Positions 8,104 to 16,008 of a DNA stretch of 64,000 bases are shown here, piece after piece. Position 1 is the first letter of the stretch. Every line of letters begins with the position of its first letter. The translations under genes were made by a program, and so were the position numbers. The stretch comes from Romboutsia sp. CE17 (GTDB lineage Bacteria > Bacillota > Clostridia > Peptostreptococcales > Peptostreptococcaceae), in assembly GCF_012317385.1 (NCBI RefSeq), contig NZ_CP051144.1, forward strand, positions 682,001 through 746,000. Reading direction: 5' to 3'. Under the pieces are notes generated by a model that did not search any database, was not told the origin of the DNA, and saw nothing but the letters and a program-made list of their open reading frames with translations.

Positions 8104-9330
8104 ATGTCTAGTATTTTAAGTTATATTTTTACGGTATTATCAGTATTTGCATTTTTATCCTCGGTATATATTATGTATTTATTATTCAGATTTATGGTTG
8201 AGAGAAGGCATAATAAAAAAAGAAAAAATAAATATGTAAGAAGTAATAGATTTAGCAGTAAAGTGTCTAATAATGTATCAAAAATAGAAAGGAAAATTCA
8301 AAAAAATAGAAATGTAGTTTTTGAAGAAAGAGATAGAAAACAGAATTTAAAAGGAGAAGAAGTTGTAAAGTACAATAATGGTGACTTATATAAAGGCGAA
8401 TTTATAGATGGTAAAAGAAATGGGTTTGGTATTTGTATATTTTCAAATAAAGAAAAATATGAAGGTTTGTGGAAGAATGATGAAATGTATGGAGTAGGAA
8501 AATATACATTTTTAGATGGGTCCACATATACTGGAGACTTTAAGCATGGAGTTATAGAAGGAATAGGTACTTACACATATGCAAATAAGAACTTATACAA
8601 GGGAGAATTTTTAAGTGGAAAGAAAAATGGTAAGGGTACTTTGTATTATAATGATGGAAGTAAGTACATAGGTATGTGGAAAGATGATAAAAAAAGTGGT
8701 AAAGGAAAATTTAAAAATAAAAATGATGACATTTATGAAGGCGAGTTTGAAGATGATAAATTTAATGGTAGAGGAACTTATAAAAGTAAGGATGGATGTG
8801 TTTATATAGGAGAATTTAAAAATAATGTATATCATGGATATGGATGTTATACAAGTGATAAAGGTGATATTTATGAAGGTTACTATAAGTATGGACTAAA
8901 AAAGGGTAGTGGAAAACTAAAGCTTAGAAATGGAGAATCTTACTACGGTGACTTTAAAGATGATCTATTTAATGGAATTGGTAAGTATAGCTATAGTGAT
9001 AATAGTATGTATGAAGGAGATTTTAAAGATGGTAAAAAGGATGGTATAGGGACTTATAATTGCCAGCTATATAAATATATTGGTGAATGGAAAAATAACA
9101 CAAAAAATAAAACCGGAACTTATTATCTTAATTCAGGAAATATTTTAGAAGTTTTTATAGAAAACAATTCTATAAAGGAAGGGGTTTATAAAGTTAAAGG
9201 ATCAGATGATATGTATTTACAGAATGTTGATATAAGTAATGAAAAAGAAGTACTTGAAAATTTAAGCTATTATTTAAAGAATGAAAATTGTAATGAAATC
9301 ACATTAAATACTCCAAGTTTATATAATTAA
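8104..9330 (+). CDS. Membrane-anchored protein with about 11 MORN repeats
   Basis: An N-terminal hydrophobic segment (about residues 5-30) is followed by a very basic stretch (RRHNKKRKNK), which predicts a cytoplasmic body. From about residue 90 to 350 there are 11 consecutive MORN-type repeats of about 23 residues, each starting with Y-x-G-(E/D/x)-(F/W) and containing GxGxY. MORN repeats form extended beta-hairpin scaffolds that bind lipids or proteins. The last 50 residues are unrepetitive and acidic. GAGGAG precedes the ATG. The intracellular subtilisin gene begins 28 bases downstream with no terminator between, so the two are probably co-transcribed. Role unknown; a membrane scaffold for the protease is inference. 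Confidence 0.85.
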   Translation: MSSILSYIFTVLSVFAFLSSVYIMYLLFRFMVERRHNKKRKNKYVRSNRFSSKVSNNVSKIERKIQKNRNVVFEERDRKQNLKGEEVVKYNNGDLYKGEFIDGKRNGFGICIFSNKEKYEGLWKNDEMYGVGKYTFLDGSTYTGDFKHGVIEGIGTYTYANKNLYKGEFLSGKKNGKGTLYYNDGSKYIGMWKDDKKSGKGKFKNKNDDIYEGEFEDDKFNGRGTYKSKDGCVYIGEFKNNVYHGYGCYTSDKGDIYEGYYKYGLKKGSGKLKLRNGESYYGDFKDDLFNGIGKYSYSDNSMYEGDFKDGKKDGIGTYNCQLYKYIGEWKNNTKNKTGTYYLNSGNILEVFIENNSIKEGVYKVKGSDDMYLQNVDISNEKEVLENLSYYLKNENCNEITLNTPSLYN

Positions 9331-9358
9331 GTATAATGTAAAATTTGGAGTGATATGT

Positions 9359-10315
9359 ATGAAAATTAAAGAAAATGATATAGACTTAAATGTCAAATTA
9401 ATACCATATATAAAAAATGATGAGTTTAGAGGTGTTTCCCTAGGCAGAATATATGGAATAAATATGATACAAGCAAAAAGTTTTTGGCAAAAGTCTCTAA
9501 AGGGAGAAGGAATAAATATTGCTGTAATAGATTCAGGTTGCGATATAAATCATATAAATTTAAAAGATAGAATAGTTGGAGTAAGAAATTTTACAGATGA
9601 GGATGGTAAAAATCCTAATATTGTTATTGATAGGGTTGGTCATGGTACTCATGTTACAGGTATAATTGCAGCAAATGGAGCTAACGGTATAGTAGGGGTA
9701 GCACCAAATGCAAATATATATGTTTTAAAGGCTATAAATAAAACTGGTTCAGGAAAACTAAGCTGGGTAGTTAATGCTATATATTATGCTATAGAAAAAA
9801 AGGTAGATATAATATCAATGTCGCTTGGAATGTCAGCAAATAATGAAAAATTAGAAAGAGCAGTAAAGGAAGCTATAAGTAAAAATATATTAGTAGTATG
9901 TGCAGCAGGAAATGAAGGAGATGGAAATGCAACGGATTTTCAATACTCATACCCAGCTGCATATATTGATGTAATATCAGTAGGTGCAGTTGATAAAAAA
10001 GGAGAACCAGCATATTTTAGTAGCGCTAATCTTGTAATAGATGTTGTAGCACCTGGTGTAGATATAATATCGACATATCCTAATAATAGTTATGCAAGTC
10101 TAAGTGGAACTAGTATGGCAACTCCCTATGTAAGTGGAAGCTTAGCCCTTTTAAAAAATTGGTCACAAGAAGAATTTCAAAGAAGTTTAACAGAACAAGA
10201 GCTATATGCTCAATTAATAAAGCATACTAAGACTTTAAATTATTCTAGAGCAGTCCAAGGGAATGGATTAGTATACCTAAAAGAAGAAAAAATAATAAAA
10301 AAAATAAAGTATTAA
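9359..10315 (+). CDS. Intracellular subtilisin-like serine protease (ISP type, LIPY pro-sequence)
   Basis: Peptidase family S8. Catalytic triad D58 (DSGCD), H95 (GHGTHV) and S252 (GTSMATP), with oxyanion Asn N185 (AGNEG). There is no signal peptide. The N-terminus carries LIPY at residues 14-17, the short inhibitory propeptide motif known from Bacillus intracellular subtilisins, where it blocks the active site until removed. Start: a GTG at 9350 is in frame, but TTGGAG sits 8 bases before the ATG at 9359, giving MKIKEND and 318 residues, the ISP size. Follows the MORN gene, probably in one transcript. Expected cytoplasmic protein turnover, for example during sporulation. Confidence 0.92.
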   Translation: MKIKENDIDLNVKLIPYIKNDEFRGVSLGRIYGINMIQAKSFWQKSLKGEGINIAVIDSGCDINHINLKDRIVGVRNFTDEDGKNPNIVIDRVGHGTHVTGIIAANGANGIVGVAPNANIYVLKAINKTGSGKLSWVVNAIYYAIEKKVDIISMSLGMSANNEKLERAVKEAISKNILVVCAAGNEGDGNATDFQYSYPAAYIDVISVGAVDKKGEPAYFSSANLVIDVVAPGVDIISTYPNNSYASLSGTSMATPYVSGSLALLKNWSQEEFQRSLTEQELYAQLIKHTKTLNYSRAVQGNGLVYLKEEKIIKKIKY

Positions 10316-10316
10316 A

Positions 10317-10363
10317 AAATAAACTGTCTTAATTAATGAATTATTAAGACAGTTTATTTTTTT
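10317..10363 (+). terminator. Rho-independent terminator after subtilisin gene
   Basis: Perfect 17-bp stem (10317-10333 with 10343-10359) followed by a T run; one of the longest terminator stems in the window. Confidence 0.9.
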
Positions 10364-10441
10364 AATATTATTAGTCAATTTTTGGTGAATTATGATTAAG
10401 ATTTGACTAAAATCGAAATTTTAGATAATATATAGTAAGAG

Positions 10442-10458
10442 GTTACAATAAAGTTACA
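10442..10458 (-). promoter_or_regulatory. WalR-like box upstream of ftsEX operon
   Basis: On the minus strand this reads TGTAAC-TTTAT-TGTAAC, an exact match to TGT(A/T)A(A/T/C)-N5-TGT(A/T)A(A/T/C). It is about 80 bases before ftsE. In Bacillus, WalRK controls the FtsEX-dependent hydrolase CwlO, so the location is functionally plausible. Confidence 0.5.
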
Positions 10459-10536
10459 AAAAATGATATTATTATCAATGATTGAAACATAGTTTGTAAA
10501 TATAAATAGTAAAATCGAATTAAATGGAGTGATAGG

Positions 10537-11223
10537 ATGATAAAATTTACATGCGTAGACAAAATGTATCCTGATGGCAACAAAACTCTAAAAAATATAA
10601 ACTTGAAAATCGACAAAGGAGAGTTTGTATTTTTAGTAGGTCGATCAGGCGCAGGAAAATCTACTTTACTTAAGTTAATAACAAGAGAAGAAAAGGCTTC
10701 AAAAGGAAGCGTATCTATATTAGGTGAAGATATAACAAATATAAAAGTAAATAAGATACATAAATATAGAAGAAGATTAGGTATAGTATTTCAAGATTAT
10801 AAGTTATTAAAAGATAAGACCGTTTATGAAAATGTAGAACTTGCTATGAGAGTAGTTGGAGCAAATCCAAAAGAAATAAAGACTAGAGTAATGGAAGTAT
10901 TACAAAAAGTAGGAATTTATCATAAATGTAATAAATATCCGGATGAATTATCAGGTGGTGAGTGTCAAAGAGTTGGTATAGCAAGAGCTATAGTTAATAA
11001 ACCATCTATAATAATTGCTGATGAATGTACAGGAAACTTAGATATAGAAAACTCTAGAAAGATTGTAGATTTATTACAAAGTATAAATGAAGAGGGTGTT
11101 ACTATAGTAATGGCTACTCATGATACAGAAATATTAAAGCAGTATAACAAAAGAATTATAGCAATAGATGCTGGAAAAATAATAAAAGATACAAAGAGGG
11201 AACAACATGAAGCTATTGTCTAA
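10537..11223 (+). CDS. ftsE: Cell division ATP-binding protein FtsE
   Basis: ABC-type ATPase that with FtsX forms a transmembrane switch activating peptidoglycan hydrolases at division or elongation sites. 228 residues, typical length. Walker A GRSGAGKST near residues 35-43, signature LSGGECQR, Walker B IIIADECTGNLD, and the switch His in ATHDTE. The atypical A-D-E-C-T segment has Cys where most ABC ATPases have Pro. The ATG has GGAGTGAT upstream. It overlaps ftsX by 17 bases. An M23 hydrolase gene follows, making a complete FtsEX-effector operon. Confidence 0.96.
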   Translation: MIKFTCVDKMYPDGNKTLKNINLKIDKGEFVFLVGRSGAGKSTLLKLITREEKASKGSVSILGEDITNIKVNKIHKYRRRLGIVFQDYKLLKDKTVYENVELAMRVVGANPKEIKTRVMEVLQKVGIYHKCNKYPDELSGGECQRVGIARAIVNKPSIIIADECTGNLDIENSRKIVDLLQSINEEGVTIVMATHDTEILKQYNKRIIAIDAGKIIKDTKREQHEAIV

Positions 11224-12103
11224 CTTAACATATAATTTAAAGCAAGGTCTAAATGGGCTAATAAAAAATAAAACAATGAGTTTGATTTCTATAATATCTG
11301 TTACTTCTGCCTTGATTATTTTAGGAATAATCTTAACTATGGTTTTAAATATAAATCAATTTATAGAAATAACAAAAGATGAAATAAATGAAATCAGAGT
11401 TTCATCTATTGACAATCTAGAAACTGATCAAAGAGATACTTTAAAAGCAGAACTAGAGAAAATACTAGGTGTTAAATCTGTAGAATATAAGTCAAAAGAA
11501 GAGTTATTTAATTCAATGAAAGAAAGCTGGGGAGAAGATGGATATTTATTAGAAGGAATAGATAATCCTTTAGATGATACATTTATAGTTACTCTTGAGA
11601 ATTCTGAAAAAATGAATTATGTAGTAAATTTAGTACAAGGAATTGAAAATGTAAAAGAAGTTAAGTATCAACAAGATATAGTACAAAACTTCTTAAACTT
11701 GTCAAATACAGTTAAAAAGTTTGGTGGAATATTAATGGGAGCCTTACTTTTGATATGCTTAATAATAATATCGAATACTATAAAAAGCCGAGTTTATAGT
11801 AAAAAAGAAGAAATTGAAATAATTAAATATGTTGGAGCAAGTAATGCATTTGTAGTAGGACCTTTTATAGTAGAAGGTTTTGTAATAGGATTTTTAGGCG
11901 CACTTTTATCAGTAGGTGTTTGTACAAGTATGTATGGATATATAGTAGAAAAAGTTAGTGGAGCATTATCTAATATGATGGGAAGTGTGGTTCTTCCGCT
12001 TACAAGTGTCTCTACATCTCTTATACTAACTTTATTTGCTACAGGTATAGCAATTGGAGTTTTAGGAAGTGCATTTTCAGTTAGAAAACATTTGAAAGTA
12101 TAA
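11207..12103 (+). CDS. ftsX: Cell division protein FtsX
   Basis: Integral membrane partner of FtsE. 298 residues with the family layout: a short cytoplasmic N-terminus, TM1 (about 22-44), a large extracellular domain (about 45-165) that contacts the hydrolase, then three more TM segments (about 168-190, 215-240, 262-288). The ATG lies inside the end of ftsE, giving translational coupling. The next gene encodes a secreted coiled-coil M23 protein, the expected effector. Confidence 0.95.
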   Translation: MKLLSNLTYNLKQGLNGLIKNKTMSLISIISVTSALIILGIILTMVLNINQFIEITKDEINEIRVSSIDNLETDQRDTLKAELEKILGVKSVEYKSKEELFNSMKESWGEDGYLLEGIDNPLDDTFIVTLENSEKMNYVVNLVQGIENVKEVKYQQDIVQNFLNLSNTVKKFGGILMGALLLICLIIISNTIKSRVYSKKEEIEIIKYVGASNAFVVGPFIVEGFVIGFLGALLSVGVCTSMYGYIVEKVSGALSNMMGSVVLPLTSVSTSLILTLFATGIAIGVLGSAFSVRKHLKV

Positions 12104-12137
12104 AATAAATATAAATATAACGTTGGGGGACAATTGA

Positions 12138-13235
12138 ATGAAGAAGGTAGTATCAATAGTAGCAGTTTGTTCTATTCTAGCTAGTTCGGGTGTTGTGTAT
12201 GCGCAAGATTCAAAGTCAGAGTTAAATAGTAAATTAAGTAAAAATAGAGAGGCTCAACAAGAGTTAGGAGAAAGAATAAAAAGCTTAGATTCTCAAATAG
12301 AAAAAGTTGAAGAAAATATAAAGTTAACTGAGAAAAAAATATCAGAATTGAATTCAGAAACTGAAAAAACTAAAGAGGAAATTAAATTATTAGAAAATAA
12401 AATAGAAGAAAATGAAGACGTTCTAGGTCAAAGATTAAGAGTTATTGATAATAATTATTCAATGGGTTATATAAAAGTAATATTAAGTAGTACTTCATTA
12501 TCAGATTTCTTTAATAATATATATATGGTTAAAGAAATTGTAGAGCAAGATAGAGTTCTATTAAAAGAATTAGATGAGAATAAAGTAACTATAGAAGAAA
12601 AGAAAAAAGAATTAGAAGACAAGACTAAAGAGCAAGAGTTACTTAAATCTGATTTAGAAAAAGACAGTTCTAAATTGGAATCAGATAAAGAAGAAGTAGA
12701 AGCTTTAAAGAAAGAGTTAGTACAAGAGGAAGAGAACTTAGAGTCTGAAATAGAAGCTATAATAGCTAAAGAGCAAGCGGCTATTGAGTCTAATAAAAAT
12801 AATTCATCGAGTACTTCAGCTTCAAACTCAGGATCAAGTGAAATTGTAACAAGTGGATCATGGCCTGTACCAGGATATAGTAGAATAAGCTCTCCTTATG
12901 GCAATAGAGTACACCCTGTTTTAGGTACAGTTAGATTCCATACTGGTATAGATATACCAGCTCCAACAGGGACTCCTGTTACTGCATATGATAGTGGTAC
13001 AGTTATATATTCTGGAGTTCAAGGAAGTTATGGAAATACTGTTATGATTAGACATGATGATGGGAAAGTAACTTTATATGCTCATAACAGTGCATTGACT
13101 GTTTCTGTAGGACAAAGAGTTCAAAAAGGACAAGTTGTGGCTAAAGTAGGTTCGACTGGTAGATCTACAGGACCACATTTACATTTTGAAGTTAGAGTAA
13201 ATGGAAAGCATACTAACCCAATGAATTACTTATAA
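12138..13235 (+). CDS. FtsEX-linked coiled-coil M23 peptidoglycan hydrolase
   Basis: Secreted murein hydrolase of the EnvC/CwlO/PcsB functional class. Signal peptide about 1-22 (cleavage near VYA-QD), long Glu/Lys coiled coil about 26-215 that should dock on FtsX, Ser-rich linker, and a C-terminal M23 (LytM) domain about 240-365. All zinc and catalytic residues are present: H268 and D272 (FHTGID), H316 (YAHN), H347 and H349 (PHLHF). So, unlike E. coli EnvC, which has a degenerate domain, this effector should be an active endopeptidase itself. GGGGGA precedes the ATG, 34 bases after ftsX. Confidence 0.93.
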   Translation: MKKVVSIVAVCSILASSGVVYAQDSKSELNSKLSKNREAQQELGERIKSLDSQIEKVEENIKLTEKKISELNSETEKTKEEIKLLENKIEENEDVLGQRLRVIDNNYSMGYIKVILSSTSLSDFFNNIYMVKEIVEQDRVLLKELDENKVTIEEKKKELEDKTKEQELLKSDLEKDSSKLESDKEEVEALKKELVQEEENLESEIEAIIAKEQAAIESNKNNSSSTSASNSGSSEIVTSGSWPVPGYSRISSPYGNRVHPVLGTVRFHTGIDIPAPTGTPVTAYDSGTVIYSGVQGSYGNTVMIRHDDGKVTLYAHNSALTVSVGQRVQKGQVVAKVGSTGRSTGPHLHFEVRVNGKHTNPMNYL

Positions 13236-13286
13236 GATAAATATAAAATAATAAATATGTTTATCTTATAGATAAGGAGAAAACAT

Positions 13287-13793
13287 ATGGAAGAATATGT
13301 AGTAGTTGACTTAGAAACTACAGGTTTAGATCCTTATAAAGGTTGTGAAATAATAGAAATAGGTGTTACAGAAATTGTTAATAATGAGATTATAAGAAAT
13401 TATTCAAGATTTGTTAAACCTAAAAAAGAAATACCAACTTTTATAACGGAAATAACTAATATAAGTAACGAAATGGTAGCACATGAAGATTATATAGAAG
13501 AGGTTTTACCTAGATTTCGAAAATATATCGGCGACAGAACTATAATTGCCCATAATGCTAAATTTGATTTAAAGTTTTTAAATTTTTATTTAAAAGAATT
13601 AAATTTAGAACCTATAAAAAATCATATATGTACATTAGAGCTACTGAAGAAAAATAAATCTTATAAAGGTAAGAATAAAAAGCTTGAAACAGCATGTGCA
13701 TACTATAATATAGAAAATAAAAATGCTCATAGAGCAGATAGCGATACACTAGCAACAGCTAAGTTATTTCTAATAATAAAAGATGAAGTTTAA
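13287..13793 (+). CDS. DEDDh 3'-5' exonuclease, DnaQ/PolC-epsilon type
   Basis: Stand-alone proofreading-type exonuclease domain of 168 residues. Catalytic residues: D8 and E10 (DLETTG), D94 (HNAKFD), H148 and D153 (HRADSD). It covers the whole epsilon-like domain with no extra module. AAGGAGA precedes the ATG. It is 51 bases after the M23 gene with no clear terminator between, so it may ride on the ftsEX transcript. Specific role (repair, RNA trimming) unknown. Confidence 0.9.
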   Translation: MEEYVVVDLETTGLDPYKGCEIIEIGVTEIVNNEIIRNYSRFVKPKKEIPTFITEITNISNEMVAHEDYIEEVLPRFRKYIGDRTIIAHNAKFDLKFLNFYLKELNLEPIKNHICTLELLKKNKSYKGKNKKLETACAYYNIENKNAHRADSDTLATAKLFLIIKDEV

Positions 13794-13823
13794 AATAAGC
13801 GTTAATCAACGCTTATTTTTTTA
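13793..13823 (+). terminator. Rho-independent terminator after DEDDh exonuclease
   Basis: Perfect 11-bp stem around AAGCGTT/AACGCTT (13793-13803 with 13808-13818), followed by T7. A weaker A/T hairpin follows near 13828-13861. Confidence 0.88.
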
Positions 13824-13918
13824 TGTAAAAATAATAAAACTAACCGTATTAGTTATTTTTTTATATCGATTTTGCATAGTATATAACAATAAACTAGTAT
13901 TTACTAGGGGGAGTCTTT

Positions 13919-14218
13919 ATGGGATTTATGAATATAAATATTTTTATTAATAAAGTAGAATTTGGAATTTACAAGATAATAAATAAAAAAACTAAGTATA
14001 TATTAGAAGATGAAATTATAATACCTAAATCTTTTAGTATAGGAGAGAGACTAAGTTATATAAGGAAAATGGTTAGTATATTAGTTAAAGAGTATGGAGT
14101 TAGAAAAGCATACATGTATGTAGAAGAAGATATAGGAGTAGAGATAATAGATGCTGTAAAAGTAGAAGGTATAATTGAAGAGTTATTTTCTAGTTGTGGG
14201 GTAGAATTATGCAAATAA
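13919..14218 (+). CDS. Small RuvC/RNase-H-fold-like protein overlapping a kinase gene
   Basis: 99 residues, not recognised as a named family. By eye it resembles the first two-thirds of RuvC: a beta-rich start, then ERLSYIRKMVSILVKEY, a strand ending in VEED (where RuvC has its second catalytic Glu), and a helix VKVEGIIEELFSSCGVEL like RuvC's ARGV helix. The first-strand catalytic Asp appears replaced (FINKV) and the C-terminal catalytic part is absent, so nuclease activity is unlikely. AGGGGGAG precedes the ATG at 13919; a second ATG is at 13928. It overlaps the following kinase gene by 10 bases, so the two are coupled. Confidence 0.7.
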   Translation: MGFMNINIFINKVEFGIYKIINKKTKYILEDEIIIPKSFSIGERLSYIRKMVSILVKEYGVRKAYMYVEEDIGVEIIDAVKVEGIIEELFSSCGVELCK

Positions 14219-15219
14219 GTACACGAATAAACTTAAAAATACTGAAAAAAATTGATTCAGAGGGAGTAAATTCAGCATTGTATATAGTTGAAGATACTCA
14301 ATTAGGCTCCAAATTTATATTAAAGCAAATAGATAAAAAAAATCTTAAAGAGTATGAGAAATATTTTGAAGAATCTAAAAAAATATGTAGTCTAAATCAT
14401 CCAAATATAATATCAATAAAGCATGCTTCATATGATGATAAATATATATATATTGTAATGCCTTATTTTAAAAAGGGGTCTTTATATAATTTATTACAAA
14501 ATGAAAGTCTAACAATAAGGGAAATAATAAAATATGCTTTAGATTTTCTGCAAGCAGTATATTACATCCACAAAAATAATATGCTTCATTGTGATATAAA
14601 GCCTAATAATATACTTATAAGCGATGAAAATAAAGCTATATTGACTGATTTTGGTTCTGCACTATATCTAAACGAGGATGGAAATGCTAAATTAAAAAAT
14701 GTTTATTACAAACATATAGCTCCAGAGCAATGTTTAAATTCTACTATAAACAAAAAAATAGATATATATCAAATTGGAACTACGCTATATAGAATGTGTA
14801 ATGGAAATGAAGAATATAATAAACAAGTAAGAAGGTATAAGGATTTAAATAGTTTAAAAATAGCATGTGCTAATGGAAAATTTCCTGTAAGAAAAAAATA
14901 CTTACCTCATATACCTAAATCAATGATTTTGATTATTGAAAAGTGTTTGAAAGTAAATAAAGATGAACGATATAATAATGTTTTAGAAATAATGAATGAT
15001 TTATCATTGATAAATGAAAATTTAGATTGGCGTTATCAAAAAATTGATAAAGAAAATTACTCTTGGACATTTAATGAAAAGTATATATATTTATATAAAG
15101 AAACGGGATATTGGAACATTAAACATAATATAAATAAAGATATAGAATATTCACAAGTAAAATCTTTAGAAACAAAAGCTCAAGGATATAGAGTTATAAG
15201 AAAAATTATAAATATGTAA
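14209..15219 (+). CDS. Soluble Hanks-type Ser/Thr protein kinase with C-terminal extension
   Basis: Eukaryotic-like kinase: K39 (FILK), catalytic loop HCDIKPNN (D129, N134), DFG at 147-149, APE at 171-173. The glycine loop is degenerate (DSEGVNS in place of GxGxxG). There is no transmembrane segment and no PASTA domains, so it is not the wall-sensing PrkC type. After the kinase (about 1-270) comes an aromatic extension of about 65 residues (SWTFNEKYIYLYKETGYW) of unknown fold. Start: ATG 14209 chosen over an upstream TTG at 14194; TGGGGT serves as a weak ribosome site inside the preceding gene. Substrates unknown; the overlapping small protein is the obvious candidate partner. Confidence 0.85.
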   Translation: MQISTRINLKILKKIDSEGVNSALYIVEDTQLGSKFILKQIDKKNLKEYEKYFEESKKICSLNHPNIISIKHASYDDKYIYIVMPYFKKGSLYNLLQNESLTIREIIKYALDFLQAVYYIHKNNMLHCDIKPNNILISDENKAILTDFGSALYLNEDGNAKLKNVYYKHIAPEQCLNSTINKKIDIYQIGTTLYRMCNGNEEYNKQVRRYKDLNSLKIACANGKFPVRKKYLPHIPKSMILIIEKCLKVNKDERYNNVLEIMNDLSLINENLDWRYQKIDKENYSWTFNEKYIYLYKETGYWNIKHNINKDIEYSQVKSLETKAQGYRVIRKIINM

Positions 15220-15223
15220 AAAA

Positions 15224-15257
15224 ATAACCCTACTTTAATCCGATCAAGTAGGGTTAT
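15224..15257. terminator. 12-bp hairpin after kinase gene
   Basis: Perfect stem ATAACCCTACTT (15224-15235) with its mirror (15246-15257). On the plus strand it is followed by AAAAGGGG, not T, so it is a poor terminator for the kinase. The T7 tract is on the minus-strand side. It may be a processing or stability hairpin. Confidence 0.55.
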
Positions 15258-15346
15258 AAAAGGGGTAAAATATATTATAAAAAGGGGTTTATTAGGGAAT
15301 ATATTTTATTTGGGGAGTAAAATAATCGGTTATTAGGGGAATAACC
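15251..15346 (+). repeat. Cluster of six G-runs with repeated TTATTAGGG-GAATA motif and hairpin
   Basis: Runs of 3-4 G occur at 15251, 15262, 15284, 15295, 15312 and 15336 in an otherwise A/T spacer. Two lie in near-repeats (TTTATTAGGGAATA and TTATTAGGGGAATA). The last G-run is the loop of a perfect 7-bp hairpin GGTTATT/AATAACC (15328-15346). No gene was found here. Confidence 0.5.
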
Positions 15347-15366
15347 TTGAATTAATAATAACAAAA

Positions 15367-15396
15367 TTCGACAAAAAATGCAAGTGTTTTGTCGAA
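15367..15396. promoter_or_regulatory. Paired inverted 0A (Spo0A-type) boxes
   Basis: TTCGACA at 15367-15373 and TGTCGAA at 15390-15396 are the two halves of a perfect 10-bp inverted repeat. TGTCGAA is the core Spo0A box. A possible -10 (TATGAT, 15419) lies about 22 bases downstream, so the second box sits next to the -35 position, as in Spo0A-activated promoters. The next gene starts at 15492. Confidence 0.5.
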
Positions 15397-15491
15397 AAAA
15401 ATTTAAAAAATATAAATTTATGATAAAATAATAGTTTTTTAATAAAATACAATAATTTGGATAAACTAATAAAAAACTTATGGAGGGGTTT

Positions 15492-15962
15492 ATGCATAAA
15501 AAAATTTTTATTAGTTTATTAATTATTTTTATATCACTCAATATATCAAATGTTTCTCAATCAATGAATAATATTAATATAAGTAAAATTAATGAAGATA
15601 AAATAAGTGAAGTACTTATTAATAATATAAACAATAAAGACTTAAATATAAGTGTTGAAAATATAGATATTTTTGAAGAGAGTATAGATATAGGAGAAAA
15701 ATATAGTTGTTATGGTGTTTTGACTATTAATATAGAGAATAAGGGAATATATGATATTGAATTATCAAATATAGACATATACCCATATCAAGGAGAGAAT
15801 CCAACAAAATATTTTGTTAAAACATCTGATGATAATATAGATGGATTAATAGGTACTATTAGAAGTAATTCTAATATTAAGGCTAAAGTTGGTATAGCTC
15901 TATATAACAAAACAGAAACTATAAGATTAGATTTAAGAAGTATAGAATATATAAACAAATAA
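15492..15962 (+). CDS. Small exported protein of unknown function, 156 aa
   Basis: Not recognised. It has a signal peptide (MHKKIFISLLIIFISLNISN) and then a body rich in Asn, Ile, Asp and Glu with alternating hydrophobic pattern, suggesting a beta-sandwich. A stretch GVLTINIENKGIYDIELSN resembles the DUF4352/Ig-like 'extracellular beta' type, but this is weak. Start: GGAGGGG is 5 bases before ATG 15492; an ATG at 15480 overlaps the ribosome site and is rejected. Monocistronic, with a terminator at 15962. The paired 0A boxes upstream suggest expression at the onset of sporulation (inference). Confidence 0.75.
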   Translation: MHKKIFISLLIIFISLNISNVSQSMNNINISKINEDKISEVLINNINNKDLNISVENIDIFEESIDIGEKYSCYGVLTINIENKGIYDIELSNIDIYPYQGENPTKYFVKTSDDNIDGLIGTIRSNSNIKAKVGIALYNKTETIRLDLRSIEYINK

Positions 15963-16006
15963 AAACTGTTGCAAATTGGATAAAATCCGATTTACAACAG
16001 TTTTTT
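15962..16006. terminator. Bidirectional terminator between exported protein and ferredoxin
   Basis: AAAACTGTTG (15962-15971) pairs with its mirror (15995-16004), extended by inner A/T pairs, with T7 on the plus side. Confidence 0.85.
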
Positions 16007-16008
16007 TA

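Noticed and set aside
15275-15541. Minus-strand 88-aa frame across the structured spacer
   Set aside because: It has no ribosome site, overlaps the exported-protein start on the other strand and is explained by low stop frequency around the G-runs read in reverse (Pro/Asn-rich).
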